This document shows, in pieces, positions 18,919 to 27,698 of a DNA stretch of 64,000 nucleotides. Location of the stretch: positions 79,646-143,645 of the forward strand of contig SUYU01000006.1 in the NCBI GenBank assembly GCA_015060245.1, read 5' to 3'. Numbering within the stretch: the stretch's first letter is position 1; each line of letters opens with the position of its first letter. The position numbers were made by a program, and so were the translations under genes. The DNA comes from Bacteroidales bacterium (GTDB lineage: Bacteria > Bacteroidota > Bacteroidia > Bacteroidales > UBA932). Under the pieces are notes generated by a model. That model saw only the letters and a program-made list of their open reading frames with translations, was not told where the DNA came from and did no database searches.

Positions 18919-19477
18919 TTAACGAATTCTTCAATATGTTATTGAAATGTTGTTTCTCAATTCTTGCCAAATATTTTTCAGGCTCATTAATTCCAAAGTA
19001 GTACATTGCTATCATTATATTGAGCATCTGCATATATTCACCTTGGATAGCCATTCGTTCGCGCCATACTTGAAGAATGCGCTTGCGTGGAAAAATCTCA
19101 AACATCAAATCGATGTCATCCATATCAAGTACGGTGAAGCATTTTTCAATAAGTTCTTCATCGGGGATGTCATCAAATGATTTAACGTCAAATGACCAGA
19201 ATGCATTTTTGGCCACTAATTGCCCGCACAAATGGTTACGTATGGAGCGCTTACGCTGCTGAACAGATTGCTGTGCCTGCATTTTCATAAGTGTGCCATC
19301 GGGTAAGGAGAAAAAGGATTCCAATTTCATGGCAACTTGTAAAGACATTTCACGTTTGCCCCCAATAATGTAACACAGCAGTTGACGGGGAATCTTTATC
19401 TCCCGTGCAATCTCAGATTGGGAAAACCCGGAATCTCTTGCTAAATTTTGTATATATTCTCCTACATTATAGTTCAT
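18896..19477 (-). CDS. XRE-family HTH protein, likely antitoxin partner of the downstream nucleotidyltransferase
   Basis: N-terminal HTH QNLARDSGFSQSEIAREIKIPRQLLCYIIGGKREMSLQVAMKLESFF; overlaps the AbiEii gene start. Confidence 0.75.
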   Translation of the reverse strand: MNYNVGEYIQNLARDSGFSQSEIAREIKIPRQLLCYIIGGKREMSLQVAMKLESFFSLPDGTLMKMQAQQSVQQRKRSIRNHLCGQLVAKNAFWSFDVKSFDDIPDEELIEKCFTVLDMDDIDLMFEIFPRKRILQVWRERMAIQGEYMQMLNIMIAMYYFGINEPEKYLARIEKQHFNNILKNSLNETRINC

Positions 19478-19575
19478 TATGGCAACACTGCTTTAATGGA
19501 GTAATAACAATTTGTTAACAGATATGTTTACAAAATTAGTATATTTTTCTTGATTGGAAATAAAAAAGGCACATT

Positions 19576-19633
19576 TTTTCATCAATGTGCCATCCTTATT
19601 CTGCGGGCTTGGGGCCAGAGGTTGTTGCTTCGG
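19576..19633 (-). pseudogene. Duplicated 3' tail (58 bp) of the rsmF-like gene at 21472-23199
   Basis: ttttcatcaatgtgccatccttattctgcgggcttggggccagaggttgttgcttcgg identical at 21466-21523. Confidence 0.9.
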
Positions 19634-19709
19634 CAGCAACGGCGCTGTTGTCCCTATCCACGACTACCCTAGAGGACACGGGCGCTCTGTGCGGTGTGTC
19701 CGAGAATAA
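19634..19709 (+). pseudogene. Orphan second copy of the FISUMP gene 3' end / variable region
   Basis: ...agc aac ggc gct gtt gtc cct atc cac gac tac cct aga gga cac ggg cgc tct gtg cgg tgt gtc cga gaa taa; colinear with 18069-18144 at constant offset 1565. Confidence 0.85.
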
Positions 19710-19765
19710 TTAATGAATTGAAGATTTAGTTCCGTGCCTGGCACGGAACTCATCTCCATGAATAT

Positions 19766-19807
19766 CAAATCCCTGCCGGAATTGAATTGAACTCCGGCAG
19801 GGATTTG
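19766..19807. terminator. Stem-loop terminator, copy 2 (loop inverted relative to copy 1)
   Basis: CAAATCCCTGCCGGAATTGAATTGAACTCCGGCAGGGATTTG, perfect stem. Confidence 0.65.
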
Positions 19808-19835
19808 TCATTTCACTTTGCATCACTATTTTGCT

Positions 19836-19919
19836 CTACTGGCTTTTCAGTTTTTGCAGAATGTATTGGCGCATCCGCTCTTTTGTTACGTTATATTTTG
19901 CCTCCAGATTTTGGAAATT
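19836..19919 (-). pseudogene. Remnant of AbiEii-type gene (last 27 sense codons plus stop)
   Basis: Near-identical to 18271-18354; sequence diverges after TTTTGGAAATT. Confidence 0.85.
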
Positions 19920-19998
19920 TTTTTAGATATGCGTGATTCTTTGTCGGTAACTGCAAAAAAAAGTGAGTTGCCGATACGGAAAAGGGAATTTTACAGGA

Positions 19999-21324
19999 TT
20001 ACATATCATCTATAGATAGTCCTTTGTAAATGATTTCGTACTCATTAAAAGAGCCTGCGGCCTTAAAGAACAATTCCGATTTGCTCTTCAGGATATTTTC
20101 ATCAAAGTTTTTCGCTTGTCGTTTAACCTCAATAAATTCAATTCTGTTATCCAACTCATCTTCGGCAACAATGTCAATCTCGTTTTCGCCTTTTCGGTCA
20201 TGCCAATATCCAATGCGTGTGTATGCACCTGATTCTTTGAGCACTTCGCAAAAGTAGTTTTCAAGGGATTTTCCGCTGACTGTAGTGAAATCACGTTCTG
20301 CAATCGTTCTCAATCTCTCATTGCCTCCGGCCTCAATGATGTGCGTATATTTATATACAAATCGGAACCAAAATTTCAGGAACTGGTCGTTGATGGTATA
20401 ATGCACACTCTTGTTGCTGGACTTTTCATAGAGAGGTTGCATCTTGCTTATCAAGCCATACTCTTCACACAGATTCTTCAGGTAGCCCGACAATTCTTTT
20501 ATATTGATGGCATTTTCCAATTCAGAACGTGTATTTTTCCCTTGGGCGATGAGTGTCAATATTGAAAAATAGATGCCGTAATCTTTTCCGAACTCATCTA
20601 CAAGCATATTTTTGCCTTCAGACAAGAAATAGGAGTCCCGCTCAAAGAACATATCCAGCATTTTCTTCTGAGTAAACTTTTTCCGGTCAATAAATAACTC
20701 AACATATTTGGCCACTCCGCCTGTAAGAGTGTATAAGGCCAACAAATCACTCTTCTTATAGTCTGGGCAATATTCAGACATGATTTCTTTGAGAACTGAA
20801 GGTGTGAAAGGCCGAACATGCATTGAGCCTGTTTGTCTGCCAAAAAGTGGTTGCTTTTTATTCTTGAATATCTTATTCATCAGGGTATTCACAGAACCGG
20901 CAACGATCAGGTTAATGTGTGCCTGGTCCTTATAACTGTCCCATATATTCTGCATATCAGAATAAATTGAAGGATTCACCCTATAGAAATCCTGAAATTC
21001 GTCAATAAAAAGGTTGATGTGCCGGGTATGTGACAATTCCATGATGAATTTGAATATCGCGGCAAAAGAGGTTCCTTTGCTATCAAGCATTGGTATGTTG
21101 AGTTTTGAGCGGATTTCCTCCATGAATATACCGCACAGATCGGCTTCCGCTTTACGCGCAACAAAAAAGTATACCATTGTCTTGTTCTCATAAAACTTCT
21201 TGATCATCGCAGTCTTGCCTATACGGCGCCTTCCTGTAACGATGGTAAATTGTGCTGCTTCATGAGACAGTTTCTCTATTTCTCCAAGTTTTTCAAACTC
21301 TTGTTCTCTATCAAAAAATATCAT
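19999..21324 (-). CDS. ATP-binding protein, archaeal-type ATPase/DUF234 family
   Basis: FTIVTGRRRIGKTAMIKKF Walker A; LFIDEFQDF; C-terminal PD-(D/E)XK-like region NEIDIVAEDELDNRIEFIEVKRQ; start moved to MIFFDREQEFEKL. Confidence 0.85.
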   Translation of the reverse strand: MIFFDREQEFEKLGEIEKLSHEAAQFTIVTGRRRIGKTAMIKKFYENKTMVYFFVARKAEADLCGIFMEEIRSKLNIPMLDSKGTSFAAIFKFIMELSHTRHINLFIDEFQDFYRVNPSIYSDMQNIWDSYKDQAHINLIVAGSVNTLMNKIFKNKKQPLFGRQTGSMHVRPFTPSVLKEIMSEYCPDYKKSDLLALYTLTGGVAKYVELFIDRKKFTQKKMLDMFFERDSYFLSEGKNMLVDEFGKDYGIYFSILTLIAQGKNTRSELENAINIKELSGYLKNLCEEYGLISKMQPLYEKSSNKSVHYTINDQFLKFWFRFVYKYTHIIEAGGNERLRTIAERDFTTVSGKSLENYFCEVLKESGAYTRIGYWHDRKGENEIDIVAEDELDNRIEFIEVKRQAKNFDENILKSKSELFFKAAGSFNEYEIIYKGLSIDDM

Positions 21325-21336
21325 ACCTATGAATTT

Positions 21337-21373
21337 TATCGTAATATACATTACCGTAATAGCGGTTACGATA
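21337..21373. promoter_or_regulatory. Inverted-repeat candidate operator upstream of the ATPase gene
   Basis: TATCGTAA (21337-21344) ... TTACGATA (21366-21373), flanking ATTACCGTAAT. Confidence 0.4.
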
Positions 21374-21471
21374 GTGTAAAAGTACAAATAAAATTCTCAT
21401 TTGTGCAATAAATCTGAAAAAATTCACACCTCTCCCTGTAATTCATGGAAGTTGAAGGACCTGCCTTTTCA

Positions 21472-23199
21472 TCAATGTGCCATCCTTATTCTGCGGGCTT
21501 GGGGCCAGAGGTTGTTGCTTCGGTTGCCAAGGTTCTTGACAAAGCCGAGCGGAATGCCTTTGTAGGTGAGCAGAAGGTAGCCGTTGGGGCTCTTTTCAAA
21601 GGTGAGCGGCTCTTTTGAGAGAAAGGCCAGTGCCTCGTCCCTTGAAAGTTCCACAGTTGGGAATGGCAGGTCTCTGCACTCTTTGGTGGCTGCGGCCCTG
21701 GAGTTTTTTCCCTCTTCTACACTCCTTTGCCCAACTTCATCCGGTTGATGTTCTGCTGAAGTACTGTCAGTTGTAAGATGTGTTGCCACAACTCTTTTTG
21801 TCAGATTTTGCGCAAGGGCAAGGTCGGCATGCGGAATGAAATCCTTTCCTTTGATTGTGGCGGCCGCTATGCCCGACGATACAACCTTCAGGTTCTGTTC
21901 AATAAACTTTATATCGTTGGCGAGCCTTTTGGGGTAGGCTTTTACAAGTTCGCCCTGCATTGCAAAATCATATTCGTTGCCGTTTAACCAGTTGAACCCC
22001 TTGACCATATTGCCGGCAGAGCCCTTTGTTTTGGTGCCACCCTTCTCCTTTTTCCCCTTTGAGAAGGCGCTGTTGCTTCCAATGCGCTCCCTGCAATTCT
22101 CTCCCTCTTCTCTTGCAGAGACTTTTCTGACAACTGCCACAAACTGCCCTTCTCCCTTAACGAGCCCGGGCACAAACTGGTATCCTCCGGCAGGAGTCCT
22201 TATGATTTGCGGTTGGGCAGAAGGTGTGCTGCCGTTGTGGCATGATGGGACAGGAAACTCCATCTCTACCACCTCTGCACCAAGTTCTCCAACAATATAT
22301 TCAAGGTTGCCGTCATTCTCAAAACGGTTGAATGTGCAGGTTGAGTATACAAGGTAACCTCCCTCCTGAAGCGAGCCCCAGATATCCTGGAGGATGCGTT
22401 TTTGTCGGGAAGCACATAGGTCTACATTTGCCGGACTCCACTCCCTGATTGCGGCAGGGTCCTTTATGAACATGCCCTCGCCCGAGCATGGGGCATCAAC
22501 AAAGATGATGTTGAACCACTCCTTTATTCGGCCGAAATCCTTTGGGTCATTATTGGTTACAACTACATTTTCTGCTCCCCATTTGGCCAGATTGTCGGCA
22601 AGCACCACAACTCTGCTCTTTATGACTTCGTTGGATACAAGCAGTGAATCCTGGTTTATGAGTGATGCAATATGGGTAGATTTTCCGCCGGGGGCTGCGC
22701 AGAGGTCAAGCACTCTCAACGGTGTTGCGGCAAACTCCCGGTCAATTGATTTTAGGGTGTCAAATACCGTTTGGGCAAACATGGAGGAGGCTTCCTGAAC
22801 GTAGTAGGCACCGCAATGAATCAGTGGGTCAAGTGTAAACTGGGGACGCTGTGGCAGATAGTAGCCGGTGCTGCACCATGGAACAGGCTCTGCATTCGCA
22901 AGAAGGGATTCAAGTCCGGCAGGAATTGCAGTGCTTCCATTCTGCAAAGAATCAGCGCTGTTGGATGCGTTCAGATCCTGTGGCGGATTTGCATTGATAC
23001 AGGTTTTGGCAGGGTTGAGCCTTATGCTTGTGATTGCTGCTGAACTTGTGCTGTTTTCATGTTTCTCGCAGGCAATGGTGTTGAAATGGTTCAAATAAAC
23101 GGCCAAGGCCTCCTTTCCGATGGAGGCCTCAGCCAATTCTATAAACTCCTGCGGCAGTTCTGCCTGCTGCAATGCTGTATCTTTTTTGTCAAGTGACAT
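21472..23199 (-). CDS. NOL1/NOP2/Sun (RsmF-like) RNA cytosine-C5 methyltransferase
   Basis: DLCAAPGGKSTHIASL; VDAPCSGEGMF; YSTCTFNRFENDGNLEYI. Confidence 0.88.
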   Translation of the reverse strand: MSLDKKDTALQQAELPQEFIELAEASIGKEALAVYLNHFNTIACEKHENSTSSAAITSIRLNPAKTCINANPPQDLNASNSADSLQNGSTAIPAGLESLLANAEPVPWCSTGYYLPQRPQFTLDPLIHCGAYYVQEASSMFAQTVFDTLKSIDREFAATPLRVLDLCAAPGGKSTHIASLINQDSLLVSNEVIKSRVVVLADNLAKWGAENVVVTNNDPKDFGRIKEWFNIIFVDAPCSGEGMFIKDPAAIREWSPANVDLCASRQKRILQDIWGSLQEGGYLVYSTCTFNRFENDGNLEYIVGELGAEVVEMEFPVPSCHNGSTPSAQPQIIRTPAGGYQFVPGLVKGEGQFVAVVRKVSAREEGENCRERIGSNSAFSKGKKEKGGTKTKGSAGNMVKGFNWLNGNEYDFAMQGELVKAYPKRLANDIKFIEQNLKVVSSGIAAATIKGKDFIPHADLALAQNLTKRVVATHLTTDSTSAEHQPDEVGQRSVEEGKNSRAAATKECRDLPFPTVELSRDEALAFLSKEPLTFEKSPNGYLLLTYKGIPLGFVKNLGNRSNNLWPQARRIRMAH

Positions 23200-23244
23200 G
23201 CGCCCGAAACGGCATATTTTGTCTATGCCCTGTATTGTTTTGAC

Positions 23245-23715
23245 TTAACTGTTGTTTGCCATGTTGGAGGTAAAGTTCTCCATGTTGAAATCCTCCGGTT
23301 TTACCTTGCCTTCGGCAGCAAGGGCCAACTGGTCTGTAACCTTGTCAATTACCTCCTGCAATCTGTTGCCTATCATCATCTTTATCATAAAGGGCAACTC
23401 TGCCTTGGCCTCCATATGGAACTCGGTTCTCTGTACATCAAGGGCATTGAAGAAGAGACCAACCTCAAACTGTATTGGGGTCTGGCCATGCTCCTTGAGT
23501 TTTATGTATGAGAATGGCACGCGCGAAGCGATTGCAGCGCCCATTCTCATTCCCTGCACATCTCCCTCAATTGTATCTTCTGTTGCAACAATGCTCTCCT
23601 TCTTCTCCGGCGGAAGGTTATGCACAAAGTTGCGCATATCTGCGAATGCCTGATACAAAGCGTAAGCCGGTACATTTATAGTTACCGACTTACCTTTAAT
23701 TTCTGTAGCACCCAT
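23245..23715 (-). CDS. SRPBCC family protein
   Basis: 156-aa START/SRPBCC-like protein next to pyrE. Confidence 0.6.
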   Translation of the reverse strand: MGATEIKGKSVTINVPAYALYQAFADMRNFVHNLPPEKKESIVATEDTIEGDVQGMRMGAAIASRVPFSYIKLKEHGQTPIQFEVGLFFNALDVQRTEFHMEAKAELPFMIKMMIGNRLQEVIDKVTDQLALAAEGKVKPEDFNMENFTSNMANNS

Positions 23716-23716
23716 A

Positions 23717-24349
23717 CTATTTGCCCCAGGTTTCAGGATTTATTCTCCACTGTTTGAGAATCTCAATGTCCTCCGGTTTTATGTAGTTGTCTGCTACTGC
23801 CTGCTCCAAAAGTGCCTCATAGTGGCTCAATGTATACAACTCAACGTTTGCATACTCAAATGCCCTACGCGATTTTATGAAGTTGTAACTGAATATTGCA
23901 ACCATGCCCAAAACGATTGCACCGCTCTTCTGAAGTGCGTCAACTGCAGAAAGGCTGCTGCCGCCTGTTGAGATAAGATCTTCAACAACAACAACTTTTG
24001 CACCCTTTGGAAGATCGCCCTCAATCTGGGCACCTGTTCCATGATCCTTTGGTTTTGGTCTTACATATACAAAAGGTTTGCCCATAACCTCTGCCACCAT
24101 CATGCCGTAAGCGATTGCTCCGGTTGCTACACCGGCAATCACGTCAACACTCTTGAAGCGCTCTTTGATGATCTCTACAAATGCCTCATAAACCACTTTT
24201 CTTGCAGCAGGGTATGAAAGGATTTTTCTATTGTCACAATATATTGGTGATTTCCAACCAGAAGCCCAAGTGAAAGGTTTTTCAGGACTCAATTTAACAG
24301 CCTTGACATCCAACAACTGTTTTGCTACGATTTTTTCTAATGATTCCAT
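23717..24349 (-). CDS. pyrE: Orotate phosphoribosyltransferase
   Basis: PRPP motif VVVVEDLISTGGSSLSAVDAL; FTWASGWKSPIYCDNR. Confidence 0.95.
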   Translation of the reverse strand: MESLEKIVAKQLLDVKAVKLSPEKPFTWASGWKSPIYCDNRKILSYPAARKVVYEAFVEIIKERFKSVDVIAGVATGAIAYGMMVAEVMGKPFVYVRPKPKDHGTGAQIEGDLPKGAKVVVVEDLISTGGSSLSAVDALQKSGAIVLGMVAIFSYNFIKSRRAFEYANVELYTLSHYEALLEQAVADNYIKPEDIEILKQWRINPETWGK

Positions 24350-24393
24350 AATAACAATGTATCTTTGCACAAAGATAGTAAATATCCCGTTTT

Positions 24394-25014
24394 ATGTACA
24401 ATATATACTTCAATAAAAGAGTCTTAAATATCGGCAATTTTGACAAATTGCAGAAAAAAGATCCAAATTCGGTCTATCTGAATGCCCCAAATGATGATGT
24501 ACTCAAAGAGATTCCGCTATTTTTTGAGCGCTCAGAAAATATCAAAAATCTTGTTGTATGCGCCCACTCTTCAAATATTGAAACAGCGTTCAATGCGGTT
24601 TGTTCTGCTTTTACTCCAATAAATGCTGCCGGTGGAGTGGTGCAGAATGAGAAGGACCAGTATCTGCTCATCTTGAGAAACGGCATGTGGGACCTTCCAA
24701 AAGGCAAACAGGAAGAGGGTGAGGATATTGCACTTACAGCCCTTCGTGAGGTGGAGGAGGAGTGCGGAATAGGCGGCCTTGAGCAGAAGGAACTCATATG
24801 CATCACTCACCACACTTACCGGATGGAGGGCAAGTTCATGCTCAAGCATACCTGGTGGTACAGGATGCTGCATAGGGGAGAGGCAAACCTTGTTCCCCAG
24901 ACGGAGGAGGGTATTGAGCAGGTAAAGTGGGTAAACAGAGAGGAACTTGCGGAGTATACCAAAAATACATATCCCTCAATAAGGGAGGTTATAGAGAAAG
25001 AGGCTGGCCTTTGA
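24394..25014 (+). CDS. NUDIX hydrolase
   Basis: Nudix box GKQEEGEDIALTALREVEEECGI. Confidence 0.9.
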   Translation: MYNIYFNKRVLNIGNFDKLQKKDPNSVYLNAPNDDVLKEIPLFFERSENIKNLVVCAHSSNIETAFNAVCSAFTPINAAGGVVQNEKDQYLLILRNGMWDLPKGKQEEGEDIALTALREVEEECGIGGLEQKELICITHHTYRMEGKFMLKHTWWYRMLHRGEANLVPQTEEGIEQVKWVNREELAEYTKNTYPSIREVIEKEAGL

Positions 25015-25033
25015 TAAAAGGCCAGCCTCTAAA
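25000..25033. terminator. Stem-loop after NUDIX gene
   Basis: AGAGGCTGGCCTTTgatAAAAGGCCAGCCTCT. Confidence 0.6.
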
Positions 25034-25146
25034 TTTCACGAGACCGGTCTCATTTCTGAAACGGCCTCGCTACTTAACCTAAACTTAAACTATGAAAAAC
25101 TTCGTAGTGAAAAGTTGCAAAATCTGTGCCAAAGGTGGCTGTGGCG

Positions 25147-27564
25147 CTAATTTATTATCCTTATTTTGGCAAATTTCAGCAATAATGTCTTTCTTCCGCC
25201 ACTCTTGAAGTCTACTATTGCCTTGAGGTTGGCAGGATCTCCCTCAACTGAAACCACAACACCAAAACCGAACCTGTCATGCTCCACATTCTGGCCTGCC
25301 TTTATCTTTAATGGCGAATCTGCCACAAAGTTGGGGTCGGGTGCCCTCATTGGGGTGCGCGGTTGCGGCGGTATGGTTGTCTGTGGTCTGCCTGAAGGGG
25401 AGTGGATGCCGGCCTGTCGTGAAGCGGACGGCCTTGCATATTGATGTCCTGCACCGTTTGAGGCGGGTTGCCTTACGGTTTTGCCTCTGCCGTAAATTGC
25501 CTGTACGGCAGACTCCTCCGGGTCATATTTTGTTCTCAACTCATCTTCAAAGTCTGTTAGAGGGTTGAGGATGTATGTCTTGTCAATCTCCTTTATAAAC
25601 CGGCTCGGACGGTTGCTCACATGGCTTCCCCATTTCATTCTGGAGTTTGCAAATGAGAGTTTTACGCTCTTTTCAGCGCGCGTGATTGCTACGTAGAAAA
25701 GACGCCTCTCCTCTTCAATCTCGCTCTCCGGACCGCCCATTCCCACAGAAGGAAAGAGGTTCTCCTCCATTCCAACTATATATACGTACGGGAACTCAAG
25801 GCCCTTTGATGAGTGAACAGTCATCAGAGAGACTTTGTTCTTGTCCTCCTCCTTGTTGTTGGTGTCGAGGTCACTGATAAGCGACACATTCTCAAGGTAG
25901 AGGTCAAGTGTTATGATTGGGGCATCATATCCCTCCTCGGCCATGCTTTCAAATTCGGCCTCGCCCTCCTCTACAAACTCCTTGATTGAGTTGAATAACT
26001 CCTCGATGTTCTCTGCACGGCTCTGTGCCTCCAAAGTTGTATCCTGACGGATTGAATCCACTATTCCAAACCTCTTGTTAACCTCATCTGCAATGTCGTA
26101 AGCATTGGTGTAAGGCAACTTCTCCCTCACGTGGTCAATGCCGGCAATGAAGTGCTTCATCTTTGTGGCGGTTGCAGCCTTTATGCCTGCGCTCTCAAGT
26201 TGGTCGCCCCTTATGGCTTCACAAAGGGTAATATTCCTGGCAGCGGCAAGTTCCTTGAGTTTGGCAATGGTTGTGTCGCCGATGCCCCTTGCCGGGAAAT
26301 TTATTATTCTCAAGAGAGCCTGCTCGTCACGCTCGTTGGCTACAAATTTGAGGTATGCAAGCATATCCTTTACCTCGGCCCTTTCGTAGAAGGAGTGGCC
26401 GGCAAAGATCTTGTACGGTATATTCTTCTTCCTGAGGGCCTCCTCTATTACACGGCTCTGGGCGTTGGTTCTGTAGAGGATTGCAAAACTGCTGTATGGT
26501 TCCTTCTCCCTGTATACGCAATCAAGGATTGATGAGGCAACCATAAAGCCCTCCTCGTGCTCGGTGTAGGCATTTATGAGTTCAATCTTTTCTCCCTGGT
26601 CGCTCTCAGAGAAACACTTTTTCTTGAGTTGCATTGAGTTCTTGGCAATGAGCGAGTTGGCCGCGTTTACAATGGTCTTTGTACTGCGGTAATTCTGCTC
26701 AAGCCGGTACTCCTTGGCGTTGGGATAATCCTTCTTGAAACTCAATATGTTCTCTATCCTTGCACCTCGGAAAGAGTAGATGCTCTGCGCGTCGTCGCCC
26801 ACAACTGCAATGTTCCCGTGTTCCTGTGCCAGTTTCTTTACTATAAGGTATTGGGCAAAATTGGTATCCTGATACTCATCTACAAGAATGAACTTGAACC
26901 TTGAGCGTATGCGTGCAAGCGCCTCCGGAAAATCTCTGAAGAGTATGTTGGTATAGAGAAGAATATCGTCAAAATCCATTGCCCCGCTCTGTTTGCACTT
27001 CTTTGCATAGAGTTGGTATATTTCATAGATGCGCGGCTTTTTGCCTGCCGCATCATTCTGAATGGCCTGGGTGTTCCTTGCGTAAGCCTCTGCCGTAACA
27101 AGGTTGTTCTTTGCCATTGAAATCCTTGAATGCACCTCATTGGGCTTGTAGATCTTGTCATCAAGTTGAAGTTCCTTTACGCAGGCCTTTATTACGTTGC
27201 GGCTGTCGGAGGTGTCATATATGGTAAATGTCTTTGGAAATCCGAGCAGTTCGGCCTCTTCCCTGAGGAATCTTATGAATACCGAGTGGAATGTGCCCAT
27301 CCACAACCTGCGGGCCTTGTCGTAACCCACGGTTGCTGCAATTCTCTCCTTCATCTCCTTGGATGCCTTGTTGGTAAATGTAAGGGCCAGTATCGAGCCC
27401 GGGTCATAACCGTGCGAAAGAACGTTTGCTATACGGCAAGTCAATACCCTTGTCTTTCCCGATCCTGCACCGGCAATGATAAGCGCCGCTCCATTAATAT
27501 CCTCAACCGCCGCTCTCTGGGCGGGATTCAATCCTTCAAAAATCATTGCTTCTCCATGTTCCAT
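25147..27564 (-). CDS. UvrD/PcrA-type superfamily I DNA helicase
   Basis: IIAGAGSGKTRVL; VDEYQDTN; VVGDDAQSIYSFRGA; LMTVHSSKGLEF. Confidence 0.95.
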   Translation of the reverse strand: MEHGEAMIFEGLNPAQRAAVEDINGAALIIAGAGSGKTRVLTCRIANVLSHGYDPGSILALTFTNKASKEMKERIAATVGYDKARRLWMGTFHSVFIRFLREEAELLGFPKTFTIYDTSDSRNVIKACVKELQLDDKIYKPNEVHSRISMAKNNLVTAEAYARNTQAIQNDAAGKKPRIYEIYQLYAKKCKQSGAMDFDDILLYTNILFRDFPEALARIRSRFKFILVDEYQDTNFAQYLIVKKLAQEHGNIAVVGDDAQSIYSFRGARIENILSFKKDYPNAKEYRLEQNYRSTKTIVNAANSLIAKNSMQLKKKCFSESDQGEKIELINAYTEHEEGFMVASSILDCVYREKEPYSSFAILYRTNAQSRVIEEALRKKNIPYKIFAGHSFYERAEVKDMLAYLKFVANERDEQALLRIINFPARGIGDTTIAKLKELAAARNITLCEAIRGDQLESAGIKAATATKMKHFIAGIDHVREKLPYTNAYDIADEVNKRFGIVDSIRQDTTLEAQSRAENIEELFNSIKEFVEEGEAEFESMAEEGYDAPIITLDLYLENVSLISDLDTNNKEEDKNKVSLMTVHSSKGLEFPYVYIVGMEENLFPSVGMGGPESEIEEERRLFYVAITRAEKSVKLSFANSRMKWGSHVSNRPSRFIKEIDKTYILNPLTDFEDELRTKYDPEESAVQAIYGRGKTVRQPASNGAGHQYARPSASRQAGIHSPSGRPQTTIPPQPRTPMRAPDPNFVADSPLKIKAGQNVEHDRFGFGVVVSVEGDPANLKAIVDFKSGGRKTLLLKFAKIRIIN

Positions 27565-27698
27565 AATGGTGCAAATCTACAGAGCAAAAAAATGAAATCA
27601 AAATCTTATTTTGCCCGACAATTTACAATTTATTAACAATTTATTATGTACCTTTGCGGACTATTTAAAAATATAATGTTATAACATATTTAGATATA

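Larger units (their letters stand above)
18069..19633. repeat. Tandem unit 1 (1565 bp): FISUMP 3' tail, AbiEii/XRE cassette, rsmF-like 3' tail fragment
   Basis: Left edge matches 19634-19919; right 58 bp (19576-19633) identical to 21466-21523. Confidence 0.8.

Noticed and set aside
19818-20015. 65-aa plus-strand ORF (and its near-copy at 18169-18381)
   Set aside because: Antisense readings of the AbiEii gene 3' end; no independent coding evidence.
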